Numbered from the stretch's first letter, positions 1 through 6,831 are shown. The stretch: 11,792 nt of DNA from Gemmatimonadota bacterium (GCA_024640185.1 JAHEFN010000045.1:1-11792), one strand, 5' to 3'. Program-made: numbers and translations. Notes: generated from the letters alone by a model not told the origin.

Positions 1-1004
1 CCTGCATCAGCTGTCACCAGCCTGACTTCGACGGCACCACCAATCCAAATCACAGTCAGGCCGGCTACTCGACCGATTGTGCGACCTGTCATACCGATGG
101 CACTCGCTGGGCCGGGGCCATCTACGACCATGATGCGACCCAGTTCCCGCTGACCGGCGCGCATCTGGCCACGACCTGCGCCTCATGTCACGCCGATGGG
201 GTCTATGCCGGGAAGCCGACCTCCTGCATCAGCTGTCACCAGCCCGACTACGACGGCACCACCGACCCGAATCACAGTCAGGCCGGCTACTCGACCGACT
301 GCACCTCGTGTCATACCTCGACGACCACCTGGCAAGGGGCGACCTTCGATCACGGCGCCACTGCCTTCCCGCTGACCGGCGCCCACCTGGCGACCACCTG
401 CGCCTCGTGTCATGCCGATGGCGTCTACGCCGGGAAGCCGACGGCGTGTGTGGCTTGCCATCAGCCCGATTATGACGGCACCACCGACCCGCCGCATGCG
501 GCGGCAGGATTCTCCTCGGACTGTGCTTCGTGCCACACCGCGACCACTTGGGAGGCGGCGACCTTCGATCACGGCGCCACTGCCTTCCCACTGACCGGGG
601 CCCACCTGGCGACCACCTGCGCCTCCTGCCATGCCGATGGCGTCTATGCCGGGAAGCCGACCGCCTGCATCAGCTGTCACCAGCCCGACTACGACGGCAC
701 CACCGACCCGAATCATGCTGCCGCTGGTTTCCCGACCGACTGCGCCTCGTGTCACACCTCCACGACCACTTGGAACGGCGCGACCTTCAACCACGACGCC
801 CAGTATTTCCCGATCTACTCGGGGGCCCACCGGGGCCGGTGGAGTAGTTGTGCCACCTGTCACACCTCCTCGACAGACTTCTCGGTCTTCACCTGCCTGA
901 CCTGTCACGGCAAGAGTCAGACAGACAGGGACCACAGCGGAGAGAATGGGTACGTGTATGACTCAAGGGCCTGCTACAGCTGTCACCCGCGAGGGACACA
1001 CTGA
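1..1004 (+). CDS. Multiheme c-type cytochrome (5' end outside window)
   Basis: The frame is open from the left edge (first full codon at 3) to TGA at 1002-1004, so the start and signal peptide lie outside the window. The visible 333 residues contain 14 CxxCH heme-attachment motifs, starting at 3, 78, 177, 225, 300, 399, 447, 522, 618, 666, 741, 849, 894 and 972. Extra histidines in the recurring FDH...FPLTGAH pattern sit where the distal ligands of bis-His hemes are found in cytochrome c3/c7-like proteins. The C-terminal part departs from the repeat and ends in a YVYDSRACYSCHPRG stretch, a type of ending I associate with c3/c7-like multiheme proteins. Such cytochromes are exported, and hemes are attached in the periplasm. 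The gene overlaps the downstream barrel-protein gene by one base (TGATG), so the two are probably translationally coupled. The role is inferred to be electron transfer, perhaps across the outer membrane; the exact family cannot be named without the N-terminus. Confidence 0.93.
   Translation, partial: CISCHQPDFDGTTNPNHSQAGYSTDCATCHTDGTRWAGAIYDHDATQFPLTGAHLATTCASCHADGVYAGKPTSCISCHQPDYDGTTDPNHSQAGYSTDCTSCHTSTTTWQGATFDHGATAFPLTGAHLATTCASCHADGVYAGKPTACVACHQPDYDGTTDPPHAAAGFSSDCASCHTATTWEAATFDHGATAFPLTGAHLATTCASCHADGVYAGKPTACISCHQPDYDGTTDPNHAAAGFPTDCASCHTSTTTWNGATFNHDAQYFPIYSGAHRGRWSSCATCHTSSTDFSVFTCLTCHGKSQTDRDHSGENGYVYDSRACYSCHPRGTH
3..830 (+). repeat. Tandem 222-bp coding repeats, three hemes per unit
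   Basis: The cytochrome gene is built from direct repeats. Equivalent cysteine codons fall at 3, 225, 447 and 666, giving units of 222, 222 and 219 bp, plus a fourth unit that diverges after about 800. Each unit encodes 74 (or 73) residues with three CxxCH motifs and the landmarks CHQPDYDGTTDP, CHTSTTTW, FDHGATAFPLTGAH and CHADGVYAGKPT. The third unit has lost one codon in the threonine stretch after its second heme site (CHTATTW instead of CHTSTTTW). The units are also close to identical at the nucleotide level, which suggests recent duplication or gene conversion. More copies may lie to the left of the window. Confidence 0.95.
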
Positions 1005-2608
1005 TGTGGCGGATCGCGGGGACTCGATGCTGCCTCGGCAGCGTGGTCATCGGCATGCTCGTCGCGGTGCTGCCCTTGGACGCGCAGCAGACTGCGACGG
1101 TCGAGGCCAATCCCGTCGCGTGGGCCACGATCACCGCGAGAAGTGGCGAACTCCTCTATTTCGAGGTGGGGAGGAAACAAGGCGTGCGCGAGGGGTCCAC
1201 CCTGGTGATCGTCCGCGGAGGTGAGACAATCGGCCACTTGGAGGCGAAGTACGTGGCATCGAGCCGGACCTCGGCCGTTCTGATCGACAGTACCACCTCG
1301 CCGACGGTCGGCGACTCGCTACGGTACACTCCAGCCATCGAGGCCGTTGCCGTTGAGCCACCGCAACCCGATCAGGTGAGGCGAGCCAGGTCCACCCGAC
1401 GTACACCGCCGGTCCGCGGGCGGTTGGGGCTGCGCTACCTGACGGTCACCCAAGCCAACGGTACCACCCTGCGCCAACCGGCTCTCGACCTGCGACTCAC
1501 CGGCTCCCGGATCGGGGGCAGCGGCTTGGGTCTCGTCGTCGACATCCGGGCCCAGCGGACCAGCGTGGCCAGCGGGACTGACGGCGACCCAACCCCGACA
1601 TCGCTGACACGGGTCTACCAAGCGGCGATGCAACTGCAAACCGCCGATGCGGGGCGGCGCTTGGCCGTGGGTCGGCAGTACGCCACCACGCTCTCACCGA
1701 TCGGGATCTTTGACGGCGCCGCACTCGACCTGACCGGCCAGCGCTGGAGCGCGGGGGCACTGATCGGTACGCAACCAGAGGCCGCCACCTTCACCCCGTC
1801 CGGCGAAACCAGCGAGTTCGGGCTCTGGCTGCAGCGCCACAATGCGGCGGGCAGCACGGCGCGGTGGACAACCACACTCGGCTTGGTCGGCTCCTATCAT
1901 CAGGGAGAGATCAACCGCGAATTCGCCTACTTGAGGGCGACCTATTCGACTCGTCGGGTCTCGCTCTATGCCGCGCAGGAGATCGACGCCAACCGGGGGT
2001 GGCGACGCGAGGTCGAGGGCTCTGCTGCCACCTTCACGTCGAGCTTCGCGACGGCTCGCCTGACCTTGGCAGAGCCGCTGACGGTCTCGGCCGGCATCGA
2101 CTCGCGCCGCAGCGTCAGGCTCTACCGCGACTTTCTCAACCCCGAGATCGTCTTCGACGACGCCAACCGGCAAGGACATTGGGGCGAGGTCGCCGTCAGG
2201 GTGACCCCGAAGATCAGGATGACCACCAGTGCCCGTCGCAGCACCGGTGGGACGGGAGGCGGCACCGAGGCAGTGACGGCATCGCTCTTCGCCAACCGAT
2301 TGACCGCCCTTCAACTTGGCGTCCGGCTGCGGGCCACCAGGTACAACGGGCCGACCAGTGCCGGTTCGTTGGCGTCGGCAATGTTCGAAGGCACGCCGCT
2401 CCGTTCGCTGCGCCTCTCCCTCACCGTCGGGAAGCGCACCAACAGCCGTCCCGGCGATCCAGGCAGCCTGACCCAACTCACCTGGATCGGCTCAGATATC
2501 GACCTCGCGATCGGGCGATCGGTCTATCTGATGCTCTCGACCTATCGGGAGTCCGGCACGTCAAGCGCCACGGTGCAGAACTACGGCGCCCTGAGCTGGC
2601 GGTTCTGA
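1004..2608 (+). CDS. Secreted outer-membrane beta-barrel protein, putative porin partner of the cytochrome
   Basis: 534 residues. The ATG overlaps the cytochrome stop and is preceded by GAGGGA at 991-996, seven bases upstream. Residues 1-27 form a Sec signal peptide (MWRIAGTR, then a hydrophobic core, likely cut after PLDA). Residues about 32-107 form a small glycine-punctuated beta domain (GELLYFEVGRKQGVREGS...) resembling the C-terminal domain of FlgT-like proteins. Residues about 108-137 are a Pro/Arg-rich linker. From about 138 to the end there are alternating amphipathic strands with short turns, a porin-like GRQ...GIFDGAALDL segment, and a final strand ending in LSWRF; a terminal Phe is the usual C-terminal signal of outer-membrane barrels. 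I do not recognise a named family. Being coupled to a multiheme cytochrome suggests that it sheathes or anchors it in the outer membrane, as MtrB, PioB or OmbB do; this is inference. Confidence 0.85.
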   Translation: MWRIAGTRCCLGSVVIGMLVAVLPLDAQQTATVEANPVAWATITARSGELLYFEVGRKQGVREGSTLVIVRGGETIGHLEAKYVASSRTSAVLIDSTTSPTVGDSLRYTPAIEAVAVEPPQPDQVRRARSTRRTPPVRGRLGLRYLTVTQANGTTLRQPALDLRLTGSRIGGSGLGLVVDIRAQRTSVASGTDGDPTPTSLTRVYQAAMQLQTADAGRRLAVGRQYATTLSPIGIFDGAALDLTGQRWSAGALIGTQPEAATFTPSGETSEFGLWLQRHNAAGSTARWTTTLGLVGSYHQGEINREFAYLRATYSTRRVSLYAAQEIDANRGWRREVEGSAATFTSSFATARLTLAEPLTVSAGIDSRRSVRLYRDFLNPEIVFDDANRQGHWGEVAVRVTPKIRMTTSARRSTGGTGGGTEAVTASLFANRLTALQLGVRLRATRYNGPTSAGSLASAMFEGTPLRSLRLSLTVGKRTNSRPGDPGSLTQLTWIGSDIDLAIGRSVYLMLSTYRESGTSSATVQNYGALSWRF

Positions 2609-2720
2609 GCCGGCAACCCTCACCACCCGGCCGTCTCCTCACCGGGACACGATCCCGCCTTCCCCTCCGTCCGTCACCATGTCACCACGCATCCCTCGCG
2701 CCTCTGGCGTCTGCTGTGGC

Positions 2721-2728
2721 TATCTTTC
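2721..2728 (+). promoter_or_regulatory. Putative promoter element TATCTTTC
   Basis: TATCTTTC lies 79 bases upstream of the pilB-like ATG. The same 8-mer occurs at 6069-6076 upstream of another gene, with a relative at 6999-7006 (TACGTTTC). It matches the TAnnTTTG form of Bacteroidetes-type -7 elements except at the last base. No convincing -35 or -33 element is visible. Confidence 0.35.
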
Positions 2729-2765
2729 TTCAGGTGAGAAACCGGCTGGAAGCCGCGTAATTGCT

Positions 2766-2798
2766 GGCTTTTCGGTCGGGATTCACTCGGGAGAAGCC
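2766..2798 (+). promoter_or_regulatory. Leader stem-loop covering the ribosome binding site of the pilus ATPase
   Basis: GGCTTTTC (2766-2773) pairs with GAGAAGCC (2791-2798) over eight positions with one T-G wobble. The 3' arm contains most of the Shine-Dalgarno sequence GGGAGA (2789-2794) and ends one base before the ATG at 2800. A smaller hairpin, CGGCT-GGA-AGCCG (2743-2755), precedes it. The RNA could switch between an open and a closed ribosome binding site. I could not match it to a known riboswitch class. Confidence 0.4.
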
Positions 2799-2799
2799 G

Positions 2800-4485
2800 A
2801 TGCGGAAACGCCTGGGAATGGAACTGGTCCACGCGGGATTGGCGACCGTCGAGGAGGTCGAGGCCGCCGCCCTCGAAGGAGCAACGACACACCATCGCCT
2901 CGGCGAGATCCTGGTCGAACATGGTGTCCTCGAAGAGCGGGATGTCTACCGCGCCCTGTCGGCGGTCTACGGCCTTCCGTTTCGCAGCAGCGACGACCTC
3001 CTCAGCGAATTGGACCCCTCCCTGGCCCAGGCGGTCTCGCAGCGATTCCAGGAAGCGCATCATGTCATGCCGATCTCGCTCGATGGAGACCATCTCCTCG
3101 TGGCGACCTGTGACCCGCTCCGCGAAGTCCCGGAACTCGGTGCGGCCTTGGACGCCAAGGTCGTCGAGCACATCGTCGTCACCCCGACCGACCTGCGGCG
3201 GCTCAGGATGTCGCTCGAACGCCGAGAGGGGAATCTCGGGGCAACAGCGACGCTGGTGCCGCAACAAGCGGCCGACCTCCTCGCGGGCGATGCCACCAGC
3301 AACAAGTCGGCTCAGCGGCTGCTGGACGAGATCCTCCTTGACGCCGTGGCCGAGCGGGCCAGCGACATCCACATCGAGACCTACCGGGGCGTCTCACGGA
3401 TCAGGATCCGGGTCGATGGCGACCTCCGCGACCTCAAGCACTACCACCTCTCGGAGCTGCAACGACTCGGACTCATCAATGTGATCAAGGTCCGGGCTCG
3501 ACTCGACATCGCGGAGCACCGCCTCCCACAGGGTGGCCGATTCGTCACCCGCTCCGGCAAGCAGGTCTTTGACATCCGGACCCAGACCCAGCCGTGCCTG
3601 CATGGAGAGCATGTCGTCATGCGACTCCTGCCACAGGACAACAAGCTGGTCGGCATCGACGAACTGGGATTCCCATCCCATATCGCGAAGATCTATCGTC
3701 GACTCCTGGACTCCCCGGGTGGACTGATCCTGGTGGTCGGCCCGACGGGGTCGGGAAAGTCGACGACACTCTATGCCGGACTCCAGGTGCTCACGGCGGA
3801 TGTCTCGCGCAAGGTGATCACCGTCGAGGACCCGATCGAATACGCCCTCGATGGGATCCAGCAGACGCAGGTCCGACCCGAGATCGGGTTCGAATTCGCC
3901 AGTGCGATGCGCGCGTTCGTCCGCGAGGATCCCGACGTCATCCTCGTCGGGGAGATTCGTGATGGAGAGACGGCGCTCGAGGCGCTGCGCGCCTCGCAGA
4001 CTGGCCACCTGGTGCTCTCGACCCTTCACTGCAACGACACCGTCGACGCGGTGCAGCGACTCACCGACCTTGGCATGCACCCCAACTCCATCGCCAGTGA
4101 GTTGCTGGCCGTCTTCTCACAGCGCCTCGCCCGTCGGGTCTGTGAGCACTGCCGGGCGCCTGCCGAACCGCCAGCAGAGCTGGTCACCGAGGTCTTCCCC
4201 GATGGCATCCCCGACGACATGCAGTTCTTCGAGGGCACCGGGTGCGACCATTGTCGCGACAGCGGGTGTTATGGGCGCATCGCGGCGATCGAGTTCCTGC
4301 CGGCCTCACCGGAATTGCGCCAGGCGATCTCCCGACGCGCCACGGTCGACGAGTTGCGGGGTCACGCCCTCCGTGCTGGCCTGCTGCCGCTCAGGGAGCA
4401 CGCCCTGACCCTGGTCAAGGAAGGCGTGATCCCGCTCCAGGAACTGCGTTCGATGCTGCCGCCGGAGCGCCTGGCGCCGGATTGA
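2800..4485 (+). CDS. PilB/GspE-family type IV pilus or type II secretion ATPase
   Basis: 561 residues. I chose ATG 2800 because GGGAGA lies just upstream; the frame is open upstream to a TTG at 2761, which lacks a good ribosome site. The protein is a hexameric cytoplasmic ATPase that drives pilin or pseudopilin assembly. Residues 4-58 hold two MshEN-type units, each beginning RLG, but several consensus positions, including the closing Gln, are changed. The ATPase core has Walker A GPTGSGKST (314-322), the Asp box around VEDPIEY (342-348), Walker B DPDVILVGEIRD (377-388) and a His box near GHLVLSTLH (402-410). A tetracysteine metal site, CEHC (448-451) and CDHC (482-485), is typical of GspE/PilB and not of the retraction ATPase PilT. 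No pilC, pilT or pilin gene is in the window, so pilus biogenesis and type II secretion cannot be told apart. A G+C hairpin follows at 4495-4511. Confidence 0.93.
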   Translation: MRKRLGMELVHAGLATVEEVEAAALEGATTHHRLGEILVEHGVLEERDVYRALSAVYGLPFRSSDDLLSELDPSLAQAVSQRFQEAHHVMPISLDGDHLLVATCDPLREVPELGAALDAKVVEHIVVTPTDLRRLRMSLERREGNLGATATLVPQQAADLLAGDATSNKSAQRLLDEILLDAVAERASDIHIETYRGVSRIRIRVDGDLRDLKHYHLSELQRLGLINVIKVRARLDIAEHRLPQGGRFVTRSGKQVFDIRTQTQPCLHGEHVVMRLLPQDNKLVGIDELGFPSHIAKIYRRLLDSPGGLILVVGPTGSGKSTTLYAGLQVLTADVSRKVITVEDPIEYALDGIQQTQVRPEIGFEFASAMRAFVREDPDVILVGEIRDGETALEALRASQTGHLVLSTLHCNDTVDAVQRLTDLGMHPNSIASELLAVFSQRLARRVCEHCRAPAEPPAELVTEVFPDGIPDDMQFFEGTGCDHCRDSGCYGRIAAIEFLPASPELRQAISRRATVDELRGHALRAGLLPLREHALTLVKEGVIPLQELRSMLPPERLAPD

Positions 4486-4494
4486 TCGCCGGTT

Positions 4495-4511
4495 GGCGGG
4501 GACGCCCCGCC
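4495..4511 (+). terminator. GC-rich hairpin after the pilus ATPase gene
   Basis: GGCGGGG (4495-4501) and CCCCGCC (4505-4511) form a perfect 7-bp stem with a 3-base loop, ten bases after the stop codon. There is no T tract, so termination is plausible but not assured. Confidence 0.45.
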
Positions 4512-4541
4512 CTGACGCCCGACCGTCCCACCCGCTACCTT
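4512..4541 (+). promoter_or_regulatory. Putative promoter of the DEAD-box helicase gene
   Basis: CTGACG (4512-4517) and TACCTT (4536-4541) are separated by 18 bases, a workable -35/-10 arrangement. The following GC makes TACCTTGC, related to the TATCTTTC motif at 2721 and 6069. Transcription from here would give a leader of about 125 bases before the TTG at 4672, containing a CCGGA-TGG-TCCGG hairpin (4624-4636) and the palindrome GTGCGCGCAC (4647-4656). Confidence 0.35.
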
Positions 4542-4671
4542 GCGCACTGCGGGATCCCCACCTTGAGCCCTTGGTTTCAGGGGCAGACACTCGCTCAGAA
4601 GAACCCTGCGACAGCCTCTCGCGCCGGATGGTCCGGCCGGCCTGCTGTGCGCGCACGCATCGGACCACGTC

Positions 4672-6054
4672 TTGGCATTCTCAGCACTCCAGCTCGACCC
4701 GAACCTCCTCCGTGGCATCGAGGCACTCGGCTTTGTCCGGCCCACGCCCATCCAATCGGAAGCGATCCCCGAGGCGATGGCTGGCCGCGACCTGCTCGCC
4801 TGTGCCGTCACGGGTAGCGGCAAGACCGCCGCCTTCCTCTTGCCGATCCTCCACCAACTCATCGGTCGACCCCGGGGGACGACCCGGGCGCTGGTGCTGG
4901 CCCCGACCCGGGAACTCGCCCTCCAGATCCTCGAGGACATGAACGGCCTGGCCCGGTTCACCAGCATCACCGGGGCCGTGGTCCACGGTGGGGTCGGCCA
5001 GTCTCCCCAGGAAAAGGCCTTCCGCAAGGGCGTCGATGTGATCATCGCCACCCCGGGCCGGCTGCTGGACCACTTCGGGCAGGGACACGCCCCGCTCAAG
5101 GGGCTGGAGTTCCTGGTGCTCGACGAGGCCGACCGGATGCTGGACATGGGCTTCCTCCCCGATATCCGCCGGATCCTGCGGCACATTCCGACGCCGAAGC
5201 AGACCCTCTTCTTCAGCGCGACGATGCCCGGGCCGATCGAGACCTTGACCCGGGAAATCCTCCGCAATCCGGCGAGAATCGCTCTCCAGAGCCGGGCCGC
5301 ACCGGCCGCGGGCGTCACCCAGGCGGTCTATCCGGTCCCCTCGTCGCTCAAGAGTGCCCTCCTGGTGGAACTGCTCAAGCGCAATGCGATGGATGATGCC
5401 CTGGTCTTCACCCGGACGAAGCATCGGGCCGACCGACTGGCCAAGCTGCTCAACCGTCATGGCATCGCCGCCGAACGGATCCACGGCAACCGCTCTCAGC
5501 CACAGCGGAACAAGGCGCTGGCGGGGTTCAAGGCCGGCGAGTACCGCGTGCTGGTGGCGACGGATATTGCGGCCCGTGGCATCGATGTCGAGGCCCTCGG
5601 CCATGTCGTCAACTTCGATGTGCCGCCGGTGCCCGAGGACTACATCCATCGGGTCGGCCGGACGGCTCGTGCCGATGCCAAGGGCGACGCCTTCACGCTG
5701 GTCGCCCCCGAGGAAGAACAGGACTTCCTGCGGATCGAGCGGGCGGTCAAGGCGAAGATCCCGAGGCTCCAGCTCGAGGGCTTCTCGTACCAGGGCTCCG
5801 ACGACGCACCGCTGGAGATCCCGATCGCGGAGCGTATCGCGGCGATTCGGGCCAGGAAGAAGGAGGATCGGGCCCGTGCGGCCGTGAAGCTGGCGCGAAA
5901 GACCGGCAATGCACCGGCCAAGGGGAAGGGCCCGGCCGGCCGGGCAGGCGAGGGGCCGTCGGGACCAAAGGCACCCGGTGGACAGGACGCGAAGAGCACC
6001 AAACGGCGGCGGCCTCATCAGCACCGGCGTCCGGGTGGGCAGGGCCGGTCCTGA
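4672..6054 (+). CDS. DEAD-box ATP-dependent RNA helicase
   Basis: 460 residues, starting at TTG 4672. No ATG or GTG lies in frame between the upstream stop (4564-4566) and this codon, and the resulting MAFSALQL N-terminus is what RhlE-type helicases show. The ribosome site is weak (GGA at 4662-4664). All helicase motifs are present: Q motif PTPIQ (24-28), motif I AVTGSGKT (45-52), PTRELA (78-83), TPGR (127-130), DEAD (151-154), SAT (182-184), ATDIAARGID (296-305) and HRVGRTAR (326-333). Residues after about 385 form a low-complexity Lys/Arg/Gly/Pro tail, which in this family helps bind RNA. The protein unwinds short RNA duplexes in ribosome assembly, mRNA decay or cold adaptation. The long leader and the cold-shock gene nearby make a cold-related role plausible. 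RhlE-like is my best subfamily guess. Confidence 0.95.
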   Translation: MAFSALQLDPNLLRGIEALGFVRPTPIQSEAIPEAMAGRDLLACAVTGSGKTAAFLLPILHQLIGRPRGTTRALVLAPTRELALQILEDMNGLARFTSITGAVVHGGVGQSPQEKAFRKGVDVIIATPGRLLDHFGQGHAPLKGLEFLVLDEADRMLDMGFLPDIRRILRHIPTPKQTLFFSATMPGPIETLTREILRNPARIALQSRAAPAAGVTQAVYPVPSSLKSALLVELLKRNAMDDALVFTRTKHRADRLAKLLNRHGIAAERIHGNRSQPQRNKALAGFKAGEYRVLVATDIAARGIDVEALGHVVNFDVPPVPEDYIHRVGRTARADAKGDAFTLVAPEEEQDFLRIERAVKAKIPRLQLEGFSYQGSDDAPLEIPIAERIAAIRARKKEDRARAAVKLARKTGNAPAKGKGPAGRAGEGPSGPKAPGGQDAKSTKRRRPHQHRRPGGQGRS

Positions 6055-6068
6055 CGCCACCATCCCGA

Positions 6069-6076
6069 TATCTTTC
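6069..6076 (+). promoter_or_regulatory. Putative promoter element TATCTTTC
   Basis: This is an exact copy of the 8-mer at 2721-2728, here 25 bases before the ATG at 6101 and just after the helicase stop codon. It probably starts a transcript that covers the small protein gene and the ferritin-like gene. A CTGACG at 6051-6056 is too close (12 bases) to be a normal -35 box. Confidence 0.35.
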
Positions 6077-6100
6077 GGGGGACCTGCGCAGGAGAGACCG

Positions 6101-6286
6101 ATGCACCGCAAGCGAGGCCGGCCCAAGAATCGCCGAGCGGGGTGCCTGCTTTGCAAGCCCCACAAGGCCAATGGTATCAAGGGCCGCAGGACGTCCCGAC
6201 CCGCGCAGGTGCGACGCAGCGACGATGCGTTCCGTACCGAACTCGGTGAACTCAGCGCTCGGCGCCCCATCACCTTCACACGCTGA
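6101..6286 (+). CDS. Small basic CxxCxxH protein of unknown function
   Basis: 61 residues. The frame is open much further upstream inside the helicase gene, but ATG 6101 has a good ribosome site (GGAGAG at 6091-6096) and a promoter-like TATCTTTC at 6069. The protein is very basic, with an N-terminal MHRKRGRPKNRR stretch followed by CLLCKPHK (residues 15-22), a compact Cys-x2-Cys-x2-His arrangement that could bind a metal, and a basic middle part (KGRRTSRPAQVRR). I recall similar short proteins with an LCKPHK core in other bacteria but know no function for them. The composition suggests nucleic-acid binding. It lies between an RNA helicase gene and a ferritin-like gene, 21 bases from the latter, so it is likely co-transcribed with the ferritin-like gene. 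Confidence 0.75.
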   Translation: MHRKRGRPKNRRAGCLLCKPHKANGIKGRRTSRPAQVRRSDDAFRTELGELSARRPITFTR

Positions 6287-6307
6287 CAGCCCGTCACGGA
6301 GACCACG

Positions 6308-6733
6308 ATGGACAAGCAGACCATGATCGACCGACTCAACGAAGATCTCGCCGGAGAATTCGGCGCGATTATCCAGTACTTGACCTATGCCGCCAAGGCG
6401 ACCGGACCATATCGGCCCCAACTGGCGCAATTCTTCCTGGAAGAGGTCACCGACGAACAGCTGCACGCCCAGTACCTGGCGAACAAGATCGTGGCCCTCG
6501 GGGGGGAACCCACGACCATGCCACGGGCCGTCCCCGCCGCGAACACCAACAAGGAGATGCTCGAGGCCGTCCTCGCCGCCGAGCAGCGGGCGATGAGTGA
6601 TTACACCCAGCGGGCCAAGGACGCCGAGGCGTATGGCGACAAGGGCCTCGCGGTGCAGCTTGAGGATATGGTCCGTGACGAGAGCGGCCACTCCGAGGAG
6701 ACCGCCCGGATGCTCCGCGACTGGCCACTCTGA
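6308..6733 (+). CDS. Non-heme ferritin-like (bacterioferritin-type) protein
   Basis: 141 residues; ATG 6308 with GGAGA at 6298-6302. The sequence is mostly helical, as in the ferritin four-helix bundle. A full diiron (ferroxidase) ligand set is visible: Glu17, Glu50 with His53 (EQLH), Glu92, and Glu125 with His128 (ESGH), the spacing found in bacterioferritins. The residue after Glu50 is Gln, where heme-binding bacterioferritins have the axial Met, so heme binding is unlikely. It is a little shorter than typical bacterioferritin (about 158 residues). The likely role is iron oxidation and storage or protection from peroxide in the cytoplasm; whether it forms a 24-mer cannot be told. It probably forms an operon with the small gene 21 bases upstream. 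Confidence 0.9.
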   Translation: MDKQTMIDRLNEDLAGEFGAIIQYLTYAAKATGPYRPQLAQFFLEEVTDEQLHAQYLANKIVALGGEPTTMPRAVPAANTNKEMLEAVLAAEQRAMSDYTQRAKDAEAYGDKGLAVQLEDMVRDESGHSEETARMLRDWPL

Positions 6734-6751
6734 GGCTGGACCTGCCCAGCC
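6734..6751 (+). terminator. Short hairpin directly after the ferritin-like gene
   Basis: GGCTGG (6734-6739) pairs with CCAGCC (6746-6751) around a 6-base loop, starting at the base after the stop codon. There is no T tract, so this is at best a weak terminator. Confidence 0.3.
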
Positions 6752-6831
6752 CAGCTGGGGGGAGGGGTGGCGGCGGTTCTGGCCCTGCTCCTCCTGGCCC
6801 CATCCCCGGCACCCTCCCAGACCAGGGGGCA

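Noticed and set aside
1..845. Regular repeats as a CRISPR array or satellite
   Set aside because: The period is 222 bp without spacers, in multiples of three, and the repeats encode heme motifs throughout.
183..935. Long minus-strand open frame of 250 codons opposite the cytochrome
   Set aside because: It is the antisense of the heme repeats; its Gly/Arg/Val-rich repeated sequence has no domain, and the plus-strand frame has 14 CxxCH motifs.
2761..2799. TTG at 2761 as the start of the pilus ATPase
   Set aside because: There is no ribosome site before it, it would translate through the leader hairpin, and ATG 2800 has GGGAGA and gives a normal MshEN N-terminus.
2721..2799. A known c-di-GMP (GEMM) riboswitch before the pilus ATPase
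   Set aside because: I compared the leader with the GEMM-I consensus from memory and found none of its conserved joining sequences; only the ribosome-site hairpin is supported.
5909..6100. Extension of the small CLLCKPH protein upstream into the helicase gene
   Set aside because: The extra residues are an out-of-frame reading of the helicase tail; a ribosome site and promoter-like motif support ATG 6101.
4681..6339. Minus-strand open frame of 552 codons opposite the helicase
   Set aside because: It is a GC-rich shadow frame; the plus strand has every DEAD-box motif.
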